A DNA stretch of 64,000 nt from Clostridiales bacterium (GCA_022508305.1 JAFLVM010000003.1:40778-104777), one strand, 5' to 3'. Shown: positions 54,929 through 62,847, counted from the stretch's first letter. Numbers and translations are program-made. Notes: generated by a model from the letters alone, not told the origin.

Positions 54929-56770
54929 ATGATAAATTTGATTTTTAAGACCAAAGAAAGCTACAATGTAAGTCCCAATAGTTTGTTGCCTATAAATAAC
55001 GATTATAATTATAAAGGTAGCAATTGTTGTTTTGGAGCTTTGTCAAAAACGAATGTTTTTATTGGTGAGAATAATTCAGGTAAAAGTAGATTTTTAAGGA
55101 ATTTATTCGAAACAGAGTTTTCGGCAATTTGTGATGAGCAAATTGATAGATTTTTATCTGAAACAGGTAATTATGCGTTTAATTCTGGTGAGATAGAAAA
55201 ACTGAAATCTAAAATTACACAATTCAATAGAATATATGAATCTAATGGGCGAGATGCTGCTCCTTATGGTTACGGAGGCAATGACTTTTTTTCCAAATTG
55301 AAAAAACATTCAATCTCATGCAGCAAAACCGACAGATTTTATTTCCCTATAATTAGAGGAACCAAAGATTATCAAACTGTTATCAATAAAAAGTTGGAAA
55401 CATTTATTTCCCAATCTCCCATTCAAAATAAGGATTCTATTAACCATTATATTAGTTTGCTAAATCTAGAAGCCCAGGGTTTAGAGTCATTTGATGTGTA
55501 TAATGAAATTATTAAGCATGAATATTTTAGGGATGACAAAAGTTTAGGCGAGAACATTTTAACGGGCGGTAAGCTTTATAAAGAGATAAAGTCTATGTTA
55601 TTAGGCGAGGAGTCTCAGCGTAAAACAATTGAAGATTTCCAAATATTCTTGCGTGATACTTTTTTCAGCGACTACGATAAAGTTCAGCTTATTCCCAATG
55701 AACAAAAGAAAGTTTTATATGTCAAAATTGGTAAAGATGAGCGGGCAATATACAACTGGGGTGATGGTACACAACAGTTAATAATTATTCTGTTTTCATT
55801 GTTTAAGCATAAAGATGAACAAAATAAGTTGTTTTTTATTGAGGAGCCTGAATTATATTTACATCCAGGTGTGTTAAGGAAGTTCATTGAGGTAATCAAC
55901 TCGGATATCTTTAAAAACCATCAATATTTCATTACGACTCATTCCAATATCGTGCTAGATACCTCTGCCGATAATGTCAGTATGTCAATATTTAAATTTA
56001 AGAAAGTTAAAGATGCAACAAAAAACAATGGCAAACCTTTCTTGATTGAACAATGTAATAATGGAGATGTATCATTACTAAACGAATTAGGTGTTAGAAA
56101 TTCGAGCGTATTCTTATCGAATTGCAGCATATGGGTTGAGGGAATTACAGATAGACTATATTTGAAACATTATTTGAAACTATATGTCGAACACTTAAAT
56201 AAAGAAGATCCCTCTAAAAAGGAGTATAGGGAAAATATCGACTATACATTTATTGAATATGGAGGAAGTAATCTTGTTCATTTCAATTTTGGTGAAGATG
56301 ACATTTCGGATAGTATCAATGCAAAATATATCAACAGTAAAATTTTCCTGATTGCAGATAATGACAACACTGAAGAAGGAACAGATAAAGCCATAAGGAA
56401 AGCAAGACTAAGAGAACAACTAGGGGAAAATTTCTATGAACTTACTGTTAAAGAGATTGAAAATTTAATAACTCAAGAAACTTTAAGAAAAGTGCTAATA
56501 GTGCAAAATCCTAAGAAAGAAAAAGAAATCAATAAAGCGTTTGATGTAAAATACGACTTTGAGCACGAGAGTTTAGGTGAGTTTGTTGATTTATTATTCA
56601 CGAATGATGAAATAAAGAAATATGCTGCCGAAAGTGGAACAATAAAAAACAAATTAGCTTTCTGTAAGACTGTTATAGAAGTTACCAAGGATTACGACGA
56701 CTTATCTGACGAAGCAAAAAAACTAACAGAAAAAGTATATACGTTTATAAAGAAAAATAACGAGATATAA
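54929..56770 (+). CDS. OLD-family ATP-dependent endonuclease (AAA ATPase + TOPRIM)
   Basis: 613 residues. ABC/AAA-type ATPase: Walker A GENNSGKS (near residue 50), Walker B LFFIEEPELYLHPG (near 305) and TTHSNIVLD. A C-terminal TOPRIM follows: WVEGITDRLYL (catalytic Glu), FIEYGGSNL and LIADNDN (metal Asp). This is the OLD/class 1 arrangement; OLD nucleases include phage P2 Old and act in anti-phage defence. No UvrD-like helicase is next door, so it is not a complete Gabija. Start at ATG 54929 after TGGAGAT. AT-rich, beside the AbiH gene, consistent with a defence island. Confidence 0.88.
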   Translation: MINLIFKTKESYNVSPNSLLPINNDYNYKGSNCCFGALSKTNVFIGENNSGKSRFLRNLFETEFSAICDEQIDRFLSETGNYAFNSGEIEKLKSKITQFNRIYESNGRDAAPYGYGGNDFFSKLKKHSISCSKTDRFYFPIIRGTKDYQTVINKKLETFISQSPIQNKDSINHYISLLNLEAQGLESFDVYNEIIKHEYFRDDKSLGENILTGGKLYKEIKSMLLGEESQRKTIEDFQIFLRDTFFSDYDKVQLIPNEQKKVLYVKIGKDERAIYNWGDGTQQLIIILFSLFKHKDEQNKLFFIEEPELYLHPGVLRKFIEVINSDIFKNHQYFITTHSNIVLDTSADNVSMSIFKFKKVKDATKNNGKPFLIEQCNNGDVSLLNELGVRNSSVFLSNCSIWVEGITDRLYLKHYLKLYVEHLNKEDPSKKEYRENIDYTFIEYGGSNLVHFNFGEDDISDSINAKYINSKIFLIADNDNTEEGTDKAIRKARLREQLGENFYELTVKEIENLITQETLRKVLIVQNPKKEKEINKAFDVKYDFEHESLGEFVDLLFTNDEIKKYAAESGTIKNKLAFCKTVIEVTKDYDDLSDEAKKLTEKVYTFIKKNNEI

Positions 56771-56934
56771 ATTTAGTTATTTGCTAGGGTATTCTGCCAA
56801 GTATGAGTCATCTTGTGACACAATTTATTATATACATAATTAACGTTGACAAATTGGTTTCGGTATTTTAAAATGTAATTGCTTAATTTAGGCGCCTAAA
56901 AATATAATTAAGCGTGTCAAGGAGGTGATGCTAC

Positions 56935-57069
56935 ATGGAGAGTTTTTTCGAAACTCTTATGCAGTCGATTAAGGGTCCGGTTCGCGCCACCGATCACTTC
57001 CTTATTCCAACTATTCACGACTATCCGACAGATAGTCGTTTTTTATCTGTGATAGCTAATTTAGCTTAA
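56935..57069 (+). CDS. Possible 44-aa ORF with perfect SD
   Basis: AAGGAGGTGAT, the full anti-16S complement, lies 4 bases before ATG 56935. The ORF (MESFFETLMQSIKGPVRATD, then HFLIPTIHDYPTDSRF...) has no known family. A terminator-like stem (57017-57044) overlaps its last third, so either the ORF is short-lived, or the RNA is regulatory. Uncertain. Confidence 0.35.
   Translation: MESFFETLMQSIKGPVRATDHFLIPTIHDYPTDSRFLSVIANLA
57017..57044 (+). terminator. Terminator-like hairpin
   Basis: ACGACTATC / GATAGTCGT (9 bp, loop CGACA), then TTTTT. Confidence 0.65.
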
Positions 57070-57240
57070 TGAGTCTTCACAGTCTAATTAAAATAGGGCA
57101 GCGTGTACAATTCGGTTGTTTGTATAAAATTAGGCGTTTTGCAGAATACTATATCTGACATAGTATGTAAAAATGTCAATAAAGTTTAATTTTTAAATGT
57201 AAATTTATTGCTTTTTGTATTTACTTATGATAAACTATGA
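57070..57240. other. AT-rich non-coding stretch
   Basis: Contains ATACTAT/ATAGTAT (57146-57166) and ACAA/TTGT inverted repeats. No convincing ORF. Confidence 0.3.
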
Positions 57241-57244
57241 TTGT

Positions 57245-57444
57245 AATTATGGTATGTAAACCATAATATAATAAATTTAATACCGATGCGTAACCACTCC
57301 AATGGGTTATTGAAATGCATTAAGCTACCTGTCGCGTATCGAAGTTAATTGGATGGATTTACTAATGAGTCAAACAATAAACGATAATGATTAATTCCGC
57401 GAGAGAGAAACGTATTATGCGTGTCTATTTCTTGCGTTTTTTTT
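57245..57444 (+). ncRNA. Candidate structured RNA or leader ending in a terminator
   Basis: Stems: TTATGGT/ACCATAA (57247-57266); CGATGCG (57284-57290) with CGTATCG (57335-57341, one G-U) enclosing TAACC/GGTTA (57291-57309); and a terminal hairpin from 57398 (CGC, bulge, GAGAAA with TTTCTT, GCG) followed by eight Ts to 57444. The next gene starts at 57472, so this may be its attenuator or an independent RNA. It does not match a riboswitch class I know. Confidence 0.4.
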
Positions 57445-57471
57445 GTCGTTGAGGAATTTACAGAAGACAAA

Positions 57472-57960
57472 ATGAAGATCATACAATCATCACACATAGC
57501 GGCCTTTAACTACTATGAAAAGAATTTAAAGGAACTAGCCATCAATAAATTAAAGAATTTTAAGATTGCTACGAGCGATATCATGGAGAATCTGTACTTG
57601 ATTCTGGTATCTCTTATTCCTTTATTTTTCTACCCGGCATTTTATTACGTCGTTGACAAAGAGTATAACTTCATATATGGAATATTTAATAATCCTGACA
57701 TAATGCTGTTGTCAATTCCATATATAATGCATTGTATACTATGGATATCAAGTCGAGAGGGATTACGATGGAAGAAACCCACAGTGGGGTGGTATGCTCT
57801 CATCATAATTGTGTCGGTACTAGTTTATTTATTGTTAAAGTTAAATAGTACTGAAACAAGCTTGATGCGAATTGCAATAATATGGTTATTTTTTGGAATG
57901 ACTATTGTTTCGGGAATTATTGGAACTTTCGTGGTATGCTTGCATAAGGAGGAGGAATAA
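57472..57960 (+). CDS. Four-helix membrane protein
   Basis: 162 residues, family not recognised. A short cytosolic N-terminus precedes helices at about 45-68, 82-98, 107-127 and 132-158. A longer frame from 57421 exists but begins inside the terminator hairpin 57398-57444, so ATG 57472 is preferred. Stop is 1 base before the next gene, whose SD (AGGAGGAGG) lies in its last codons, so the two are co-transcribed. Confidence 0.6.
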   Translation: MKIIQSSHIAAFNYYEKNLKELAINKLKNFKIATSDIMENLYLILVSLIPLFFYPAFYYVVDKEYNFIYGIFNNPDIMLLSIPYIMHCILWISSREGLRWKKPTVGWYALIIIVSVLVYLLLKLNSTETSLMRIAIIWLFFGMTIVSGIIGTFVVCLHKEEE

Positions 57961-57961
57961 A

Positions 57962-58309
57962 ATGGAAATTGCAATCTTGGTTTTAGTAATTATTATGTTC
58001 CTATTTTCTTTAGGTGCAATAATTTGTATTGTAAGTTTCGCCTATAAGGGAAAGAAACAGAAAACTAAAAAGAGTGAAATAAATATTCAAAAAAATAAAG
58101 AAATATTGTCAACATCGCGTTCTTCTAAAGAGTGTGCAAATGCTGGTTGGGAGATAGTAAGTAATAATGCTACGGTCTTTACTGTAAATACCAGAAAATC
58201 AAAATATAGTGATGAGCGTGAAAGCCATCATTTTAGCCAAAATCTTACAGATAAAAGATTAGCTTTATTGAATCAGATAGATGGAGAATGTGAATATGGA
58301 CGATATTGA
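57962..58309 (+). CDS. Single-pass membrane protein
   Basis: 115 residues. N-terminal helix about 3-27 (IAILVLVIIMFLFSLGAIIC), then a basic linker (KGKKQKTKKSE) and a soluble tail (CANAGWEIVSNNATVFTVNT). Strong SD AGGAGGAGG. Overlaps the next gene by 14 bases. Unknown function. Confidence 0.6.
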   Translation: MEIAILVLVIIMFLFSLGAIICIVSFAYKGKKQKTKKSEINIQKNKEILSTSRSSKECANAGWEIVSNNATVFTVNTRKSKYSDERESHHFSQNLTDKRLALLNQIDGECEYGRY

Positions 58310-58868
58310 ATTTGTCTCTATGAAAACAGCTGACATATTTAAAAAATATAATATTAAAGAAGAGCGATATAAAAGTAGATACGAAGCTCTTTTGAATGAT
58401 ATAAATAATTACATCAAAGCATCTAAACTTGATAAGACTCAAGTTGTATTGAACAAATATAGTTTGAGTTGTATGTTGGTTGATTTTTTTATGGACATTG
58501 GGAGACTGAAAGAGTTTCATCATATTGATCGTATCAACAGTATTAAAATAGTTTCCTATATTTCATATTGGTTTCTTAGAAGAAAACCGATACAAGTTTT
58601 ATCTGATGAGGATAGTCTTTTATATATCAACGAAAAGTTTATAACGCTTTACATTTTGGATTTTTTGATGAACGATGAGCGTGGAAATATATTAGACAGA
58701 GAAGAAAAAGGGCTTGTAGCATTTAGGGAACAGTTATGCTATTATCTTAAATATCGGCATTTTGATGCACAATCTATTGAGATGATACTAATGTCTTTTT
58801 TTGCTGGACAAATTTACGAAAATTTAGAAGAAGATTTAAGCGACAAATTACCAAAATCTGAGAATTAA
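58296..58868 (+). CDS. Hypothetical soluble protein
   Basis: 190 residues, largely helical, no membrane helix or known motif. Start ATG 58296 follows TGGAG by 9 bases; ATG 58281 in frame has no SD. The gene is last in the three-gene group 57472-58868 and is followed by an inverted repeat at 58982-59011. Confidence 0.6.
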   Translation: MDDIEFVSMKTADIFKKYNIKEERYKSRYEALLNDINNYIKASKLDKTQVVLNKYSLSCMLVDFFMDIGRLKEFHHIDRINSIKIVSYISYWFLRRKPIQVLSDEDSLLYINEKFITLYILDFLMNDERGNILDREEKGLVAFREQLCYYLKYRHFDAQSIEMILMSFFAGQIYENLEEDLSDKLPKSEN

Positions 58869-58981
58869 AGATATTTTTAATGAAGTTTGCTTAACAAAAC
58901 ACCGACGTAACTAGTATATAAATATACACACAGGGAAAAGACAGATATTTTTGTCAAATATAAATTATCTAAAGTACATAA

Positions 58982-59011
58982 TTAGGCACAGTTCAAAAGA
59001 GCTGTGCCTAA
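58982..59011. repeat. 10-bp inverted repeat
   Basis: TTAGGCACAG and CTGTGCCTAA, loop of 10. Possible weak terminator of the 58296 gene (short T-rich tail only). Confidence 0.45.
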
Positions 59012-59055
59012 TGCTTTGTATGTCGAAGAATCCGACTTGTTCTGTCGGCTTTCTA

Positions 59056-59085
59056 TTGACATTAATACTATTTTTTTGCTATAAT
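59056..59085 (+). promoter_or_regulatory. Strong promoter of the SLOG gene leader
   Basis: Perfect TTGACA (59056-59061) and TATAAT (59080-59085) with an 18-base spacer. Transcription expected near 59092, giving a leader of about 170 bases. Confidence 0.8.
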
Positions 59086-59091
59086 CAAAAA

Positions 59092-59261
59092 AGCCAAATC
59101 ATAACCGAATATATAGTTTTTCTTCGAGCATAGTTATAGGTAGGACTATACTTTGTCATCGCGCTTAATTTCTCGTTGAGAAATTCGGTTTTGGTTTGGC
59201 GACTAGCGATGGACGGTATATTCTACGATGTCGTTCTTTGCAAGAGGAGCGACATCTTTTT
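59092..59261 (+). promoter_or_regulatory. Riboswitch- or attenuator-like leader of the SLOG gene
   Basis: Order after the promoter: TATAGT/ACTATA pair (59111-59149); CATCGC (59157-59162) with GCGATG (59206-59211) closing a domain that holds AATTTCTC/GAGAAATT; then the terminator GATGTCG/CGACATC (59227-59256) with TTTTT ending at the base before ATG 59262. The CGATG at 59207-59211 recurs at 59226-59230 in the terminator arm, so CATCG at 59157-59161 can pair with either, a switch-like design. The SD AGAGGAG lies in the terminator loop. Confidence 0.5.
59227..59261 (+). terminator. Terminator abutting the SLOG start codon
   Basis: GATGTCG (59227-59233), 16-base loop, CGACATC (59250-59256), TTTTT (59257-59261). 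Confidence 0.7.
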
Positions 59262-59774
59262 ATGTGTGAGAATATCAATAAGAAACAAACAGTATGCTTT
59301 ACGGGGCACAGAAGTCAGAAACTTCCATGGCGGTTTAATGAGGAAGATGAACGTTGTAAGTCAATGAAGAAGACTTTGCGCACGGAAATCGAAAAAACAA
59401 TACGAAGAGGTTTTAGAACATTTCTCTGTGGGATGGCTCTTGGTTTTGATATGATATGTGCTGAAATGGTGCTTGACCTTAAAAAGCACTATAAAGGAAT
59501 CGAGATTATTGGTGCGCTTCCATGCAGAACTCAAGACTTACAATGGTCTGATAATTGTAGAGCAAGATACAGAAGTATTTTATCGCAATTGGACGGTATT
59601 CGTTGCATCTATGACAAGTATATTGGTTCTGAGTGTATGCTTGAACGTAACAGATTTATGGTAGACAATTCATGCGTAATGATCGCTTTGTTTGATGGTT
59701 TATCAGGAGGGACAAAATCCACTATAGAATATGCTCGTAATCAGGGGTTGGAAATCATTATTATCAAGCCATAA
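59262..59774 (+). CDS. SLOG-domain (DUF1273/YpsA-like) protein
   Basis: 170 residues: TVCFTGHRSQKLPW at the start, FLCGMALGFDMICAEMV, IGALPCRTQDLQWS, and DGLSGGTKSTIEYARNQG near the end, the nucleotide-binding SLOG/LOG-like Rossmann pattern of DUF1273. SLOG proteins are proposed to bind or process nucleotide-derived ligands and recur in conflict and stress systems. ATG 59262 is chosen over 59196 because the extra N-terminus would be encoded through the terminator, and AGAGGAG lies 12 bases upstream. Confidence 0.85.
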   Translation: MCENINKKQTVCFTGHRSQKLPWRFNEEDERCKSMKKTLRTEIEKTIRRGFRTFLCGMALGFDMICAEMVLDLKKHYKGIEIIGALPCRTQDLQWSDNCRARYRSILSQLDGIRCIYDKYIGSECMLERNRFMVDNSCVMIALFDGLSGGTKSTIEYARNQGLEIIIIKP

Positions 59775-59991
59775 ACTTCGATAAATATATCGATTAAATA
59801 TTTTTTTAAATTTTTTTATTTTTAGACTTAACTATTTGTTGGTTTTCAAAGTATATATTAAAAAAAGGTACATTATATAGGCTTTTAGTATAAAGTATTA
59901 TAATCATAAGGTACTTTTTGCTTATTTAAGGAAACAAAAGTAATTTGCAAATAAGAAGACTAAAATTTATGAGAAAAGAAAATAATTAAGC

Positions 59992-60021
59992 GACTTTACA
60001 TTTTATTGTAAAGTCACTTTT
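59992..60021 (+). terminator. Intrinsic terminator
   Basis: GACTTTACA / TGTAAAGTC with loop TTTTAT, then ACTTTT. Confidence 0.7.
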
Positions 60022-60044
60022 CCTATATTGCATAGTTCACGATG

Positions 60045-60108
60045 ACTATAGTGCAACACCCCACTATAACTATTTATATTATAGTTATCTATTGACTATA
60101 ATTATAGT
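60045..60108. promoter_or_regulatory. Clustered ATAGT palindromes upstream of the XRE gene
   Basis: ACTATAGT (60045-60052), ATAACTAT...ATAGTTAT (60066-60088) and ACTATAATTATAGT (60095-60108, perfect 14-bp palindrome). Spacings suggest a multi-site operator for the regulator at 60128. Confidence 0.5.
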
Positions 60109-60127
60109 TATGACAAGGGGGTGGGTT

Positions 60128-60445
60128 ATGGATGTTAAAGTAAGAATAAAAGAACTTATGAAAGAGCGTGGATTATCAATCTATGCTTTGGCAGTAAAAT
60201 CCGATTTATCTCAAGCTTGCATAGCTAATTGGTATAGTGAACGTAAATATATGCCTAGCATTGAAGCCTTAGAAAAGATTTGCGTTGGACTCGGAATAAG
60301 TATGGCAGAGTTATTTTGCGATAAAGATTCTGAATGGTTGCCAGTAAAAGAAGAGAAAAGAGAATTGTTTTTCAAATGGGACAAATTAGATGCAGATGAA
60401 CGTGAACTTATAATGCGCACTATAGATAAATTAATTGAGAAGTAG
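60128..60445 (+). CDS. XRE-family transcriptional regulator
   Basis: 105 residues; HTH in about 1-60 (RIKELMKERGLSIYALAVKS, DLSQACIANWYSERKYMPS), C-terminal short helical tail. ATG 60128 follows AAGGGGGTG; an in-frame ATG at 60092 would read through the operator cluster. Likely autoregulated through the palindromes at 60045-60108. It precedes a sigma-factor cassette by about 100 bases, but shared control is not certain. Confidence 0.8.
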   Translation: MDVKVRIKELMKERGLSIYALAVKSDLSQACIANWYSERKYMPSIEALEKICVGLGISMAELFCDKDSEWLPVKEEKRELFFKWDKLDADERELIMRTIDKLIEK

Positions 60446-60550
60446 TGTACGATAAATTAAAATTTTTAAAAATCTACAAATGAAAAGGGGCAGATGCACA
60501 AAGAGTAATACTCGAGATAATACTACTATTTTATAATCATACGCGTATTT

Positions 60551-61045
60551 ATGAAGGCTAAAGAGTTTAACAAATTATTAAAGGCTATTAACTTGGAACA
60601 TAATTTCAACAAAATTTATGTTGAATACTACCCTTTAATAGTTAGGTACACGAACTATTTATATCGTGGAAGAAAGATAGGTAAAGATGTCGCACAAGAG
60701 ATTTTTACCTACTTTTTAACACACGAAAATTTACCGTACGTTAATCATCCTACAGCTTGGATAAAAACTCTTTGTAAAAATATCGGAAGCAAACACATTA
60801 ATACTGACGTTCAACTAGACGAAAGCATTATTGCAACAACAGTCAATGAACAAGTGCCATTAAAAGAGATTATAGAGATACTACCTTCTGATGAAAAGGA
60901 AATAATAGAACTTAAATACATACACGGCTTTACACTCAAAGAAATTGCTGAAATAAAGAAACGATCATACACCGCAGTACTCAAGCATCATTATAGAATA
61001 TTAAAAAAACTAGAAAAGTTTTTGTCCAAAAAATCCTTAAACTAA
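60551..61045 (+). CDS. Sigma-70 family (ECF-like) RNA polymerase sigma factor
   Basis: 164 residues. Region 2 is divergent (VRYTNYLYRGRKIGKDVAQE); region 4 is clear: ILPSDEKEIIELKYIHGFTL followed by KEIAEIKKRSYTAVLKHHYR. No recognisable SD; TATAAT at 60532-60537 sits 13 bases before ATG, so a very short leader. Followed by a secreted C39-like protein and a single-pass membrane protein that may be its anti-sigma factor. Confidence 0.75.
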   Translation: MKAKEFNKLLKAINLEHNFNKIYVEYYPLIVRYTNYLYRGRKIGKDVAQEIFTYFLTHENLPYVNHPTAWIKTLCKNIGSKHINTDVQLDESIIATTVNEQVPLKEIIEILPSDEKEIIELKYIHGFTLKEIAEIKKRSYTAVLKHHYRILKKLEKFLSKKSLN

Positions 61046-61046
61046 A

Positions 61047-61062
61047 CACTTATTTATAAGTG
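61047..61062. promoter_or_regulatory. Palindrome between sigma and protease genes
   Basis: CACTTAT TT ATAAGTG, 2 bases after the sigma stop and 20 before the next ATG. Operator or hairpin; function unknown. Confidence 0.3.
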
Positions 61063-61081
61063 ATGTTTAGGAGGACAAAAC

Positions 61082-61924
61082 ATGAAAAAAATATCTGTTT
61101 GCTTAGTAATTATATTACTAGCAACAATTCTTACGGGAGTTTCTACAGCTTATGATGAAAATATCAGCAATACAATAGACCAGAGTTATAGTGACAGTAC
61201 TAAGTATTTTGTAAAAACATATGGAGCTACTACTTTTACAGAAAAAACAGAAAAAATAGCCTACACAAATAGAACAGATCAAAGCAGAAGCGTTGCACTG
61301 TTTGCACCAACATATGTTATTTCTGGAGTAACATGCGTACCGACGGCAGGAACTACAGTCCTAGGATTTTATGATCTATTTTATCCTGATTTAATACCAA
61401 ATTTTACTGCAGGTACAATTGTTTATGGAATGTATAACTATTATCCGGCAACTACACATGTGACAACAGCAGCATTGCAATTGGCGAAAGATATGGGATT
61501 GAATGACCCCGCAACAGATGGTGCGACTGTTAGCAATTTTAAAACCGGCATGCAAATCTACTGCCAAAGAAAGGGATTGAGTATAAGTGCCCAAAGTTGT
61601 ATGAATTCAGGAAGTTTTAATTACACTTTGGTAAAGGAATATGTAAATAATTTAACGCCAGTAGTAATATTCACGACCAAGTTTAATATTGGTTTTATAG
61701 AAACGCAGAGTAATACAGATACTGTTCATAGCTATATTGCGACAGAACCGCATGCTATGTTTGTATATGGGTATAGTGAATATACATATACATTATCTAA
61801 TGGACAAACAAAAACCAATCGCTATCTGCAAGTGTCTTCAGGACTTGGAATTTTAGATAGCGCACTAGTAAATATCGATGCTGATATATTAATTAATGAT
61901 GCTTATGCAGTTACCATTTATTAA
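61082..61924 (+). CDS. Secreted C39-like cysteine peptidase-fold protein
   Basis: 280 residues. Signal peptide (KKISVCLVIILLATILTGVS, cleavage near STA). The mature domain (about 75-280) fits the C39-like papain fold: nucleophile Cys in SGVTCVPTAGTTVLGFYD, a Gln-like/aromatic segment, and His in TEPHAMFVYGYSEYTY. Asp/Asn partner not certain. GTTTAGGAGGA gives a strong SD. Between the sigma factor and the membrane protein. Confidence 0.72.
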   Translation: MKKISVCLVIILLATILTGVSTAYDENISNTIDQSYSDSTKYFVKTYGATTFTEKTEKIAYTNRTDQSRSVALFAPTYVISGVTCVPTAGTTVLGFYDLFYPDLIPNFTAGTIVYGMYNYYPATTHVTTAALQLAKDMGLNDPATDGATVSNFKTGMQIYCQRKGLSISAQSCMNSGSFNYTLVKEYVNNLTPVVIFTTKFNIGFIETQSNTDTVHSYIATEPHAMFVYGYSEYTYTLSNGQTKTNRYLQVSSGLGILDSALVNIDADILINDAYAVTIY

Positions 61925-61935
61925 AGGTGCCAAAG

Positions 61936-62607
61936 ATGAAAATAAAAAAAGTATTGAATGAAGAGAAAAAAAGAATAGACTCTGAACTACTAGAAGAAGG
62001 GCAAGACCTATATCAAGATTTGGTATCCAAATATTGTGTATCGGAGAGCAAAACTAGTAGCAAAAGCAATTTCTCCAAAAGACGCCTATTTGTTTCAATA
62101 AGCGTTTCTCTTGTGGTCGTCTTAGTTATAGCTGCAGTCTGGATTTTTTATCCAACCTCGGAAATTCAATATTTTGCCGATGATGAAGCTCGAATTGATG
62201 TTACGATGGAAGACTTTCTTAACGATACGAATAATACTGTTCACTTTGATGAAAGTGTATATTCGATAGAAAATCTTGTTAAAGTCTATGATCAACCAAC
62301 AAATGATACGTTATATTATGATATAATGTTTCTACAAGTTGGTGGTTTGGCTCGAGGAAAAATAAGTATAGTTGTCAATAGCCATTATCAGTATGTAGAA
62401 AAATTTGAAGATGAACGCCAAAGGATTGTTTGGCATGGAATAGAAATAGAGTATTCGGAGTCAAGCCAAATAGTCAATGGTATTCCAATTTCAGATTTCT
62501 TTGGTAAGTTTTCGATTAAGTCATACGTAGTTTATTTTTCATATAAAGATGTTACAGGCTTTTCAACGCCAGACACGATACTAAATGATTTAATGCAGAT
62601 AAATTAA
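61936..62607 (+). CDS. Membrane protein, possible anti-sigma factor
   Basis: 223 residues. Cytosolic N-terminal ~52 residues rich in K/E (helical), one membrane helix at about 53-74 (LFVSISVSLVVVLVIAAVWI), extracytoplasmic beta-rich domain (~145 residues). This N-in, one-helix layout behind an ECF sigma gene is typical of anti-sigma factors, but no conserved zinc-binding HxxxCxxC motif is present, so the call is positional. ATG 61936 after AAAGGTG is preferred to GTG 61927. Terminator at 62626-62653. Confidence 0.5.
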   Translation: MKIKKVLNEEKKRIDSELLEEGQDLYQDLVSKYCVSESKTSSKSNFSKRRLFVSISVSLVVVLVIAAVWIFYPTSEIQYFADDEARIDVTMEDFLNDTNNTVHFDESVYSIENLVKVYDQPTNDTLYYDIMFLQVGGLARGKISIVVNSHYQYVEKFEDERQRIVWHGIEIEYSESSQIVNGIPISDFFGKFSIKSYVVYFSYKDVTGFSTPDTILNDLMQIN

Positions 62608-62625
62608 CTCGTTATAAAATATCTA

Positions 62626-62653
62626 AAATCGTCCGTAAGGGCGATTTTTTTTT
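62626..62653 (+). terminator. Terminator after the sigma cassette
   Basis: AAATCGTCC / GGGCGATTT around GTAA, with a long T-run. Confidence 0.75.
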
Positions 62654-62847
62654 ATTATTTTTTTAAAATAAATGTCCAAATTTCTCCATTTTTTGACACT
62701 AAATATATGTGGTGAAATACGGTTTCATTCTTGTGAAATGAAATTCGTTTAATCATAAGGAGGTGGTGTCGCGGTATGAAATAACTTACGTAACAAGAGA
62801 AACAAACAATGCTTTTTATTACAAAGTGCAGAAAAGGAGGAAAAATA
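62654..62847 (+). other. Leader of the leucine-rich-repeat gene
   Basis: Contains AAGGAGGTGG near 62758, followed only by a two-codon ATG frame, and the true SD AAGGAGG at 62834-62840. No ORF supported. Confidence 0.3.

Larger units (their letters stand above)
59775..60127. other. AT-rich spacer with terminator and operator-like sites
   Basis: No ORF. Contains A/T tracts to about 59940, the hairpin at 59992-60021 and the ATAGT palindromes at 60045-60108 described separately. Confidence 0.5.

Noticed and set aside
54929-56770. Gabija GajA
   Set aside because: Domain order fits OLD/GajA, but no UvrD-like GajB gene follows, so only the OLD-family name is supported.
57281-57345. Resemblance to the M-box magnesium riboswitch
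   Set aside because: Only the short string CCAATGGGT and GAAAT are shared; the other conserved M-box segments are absent.
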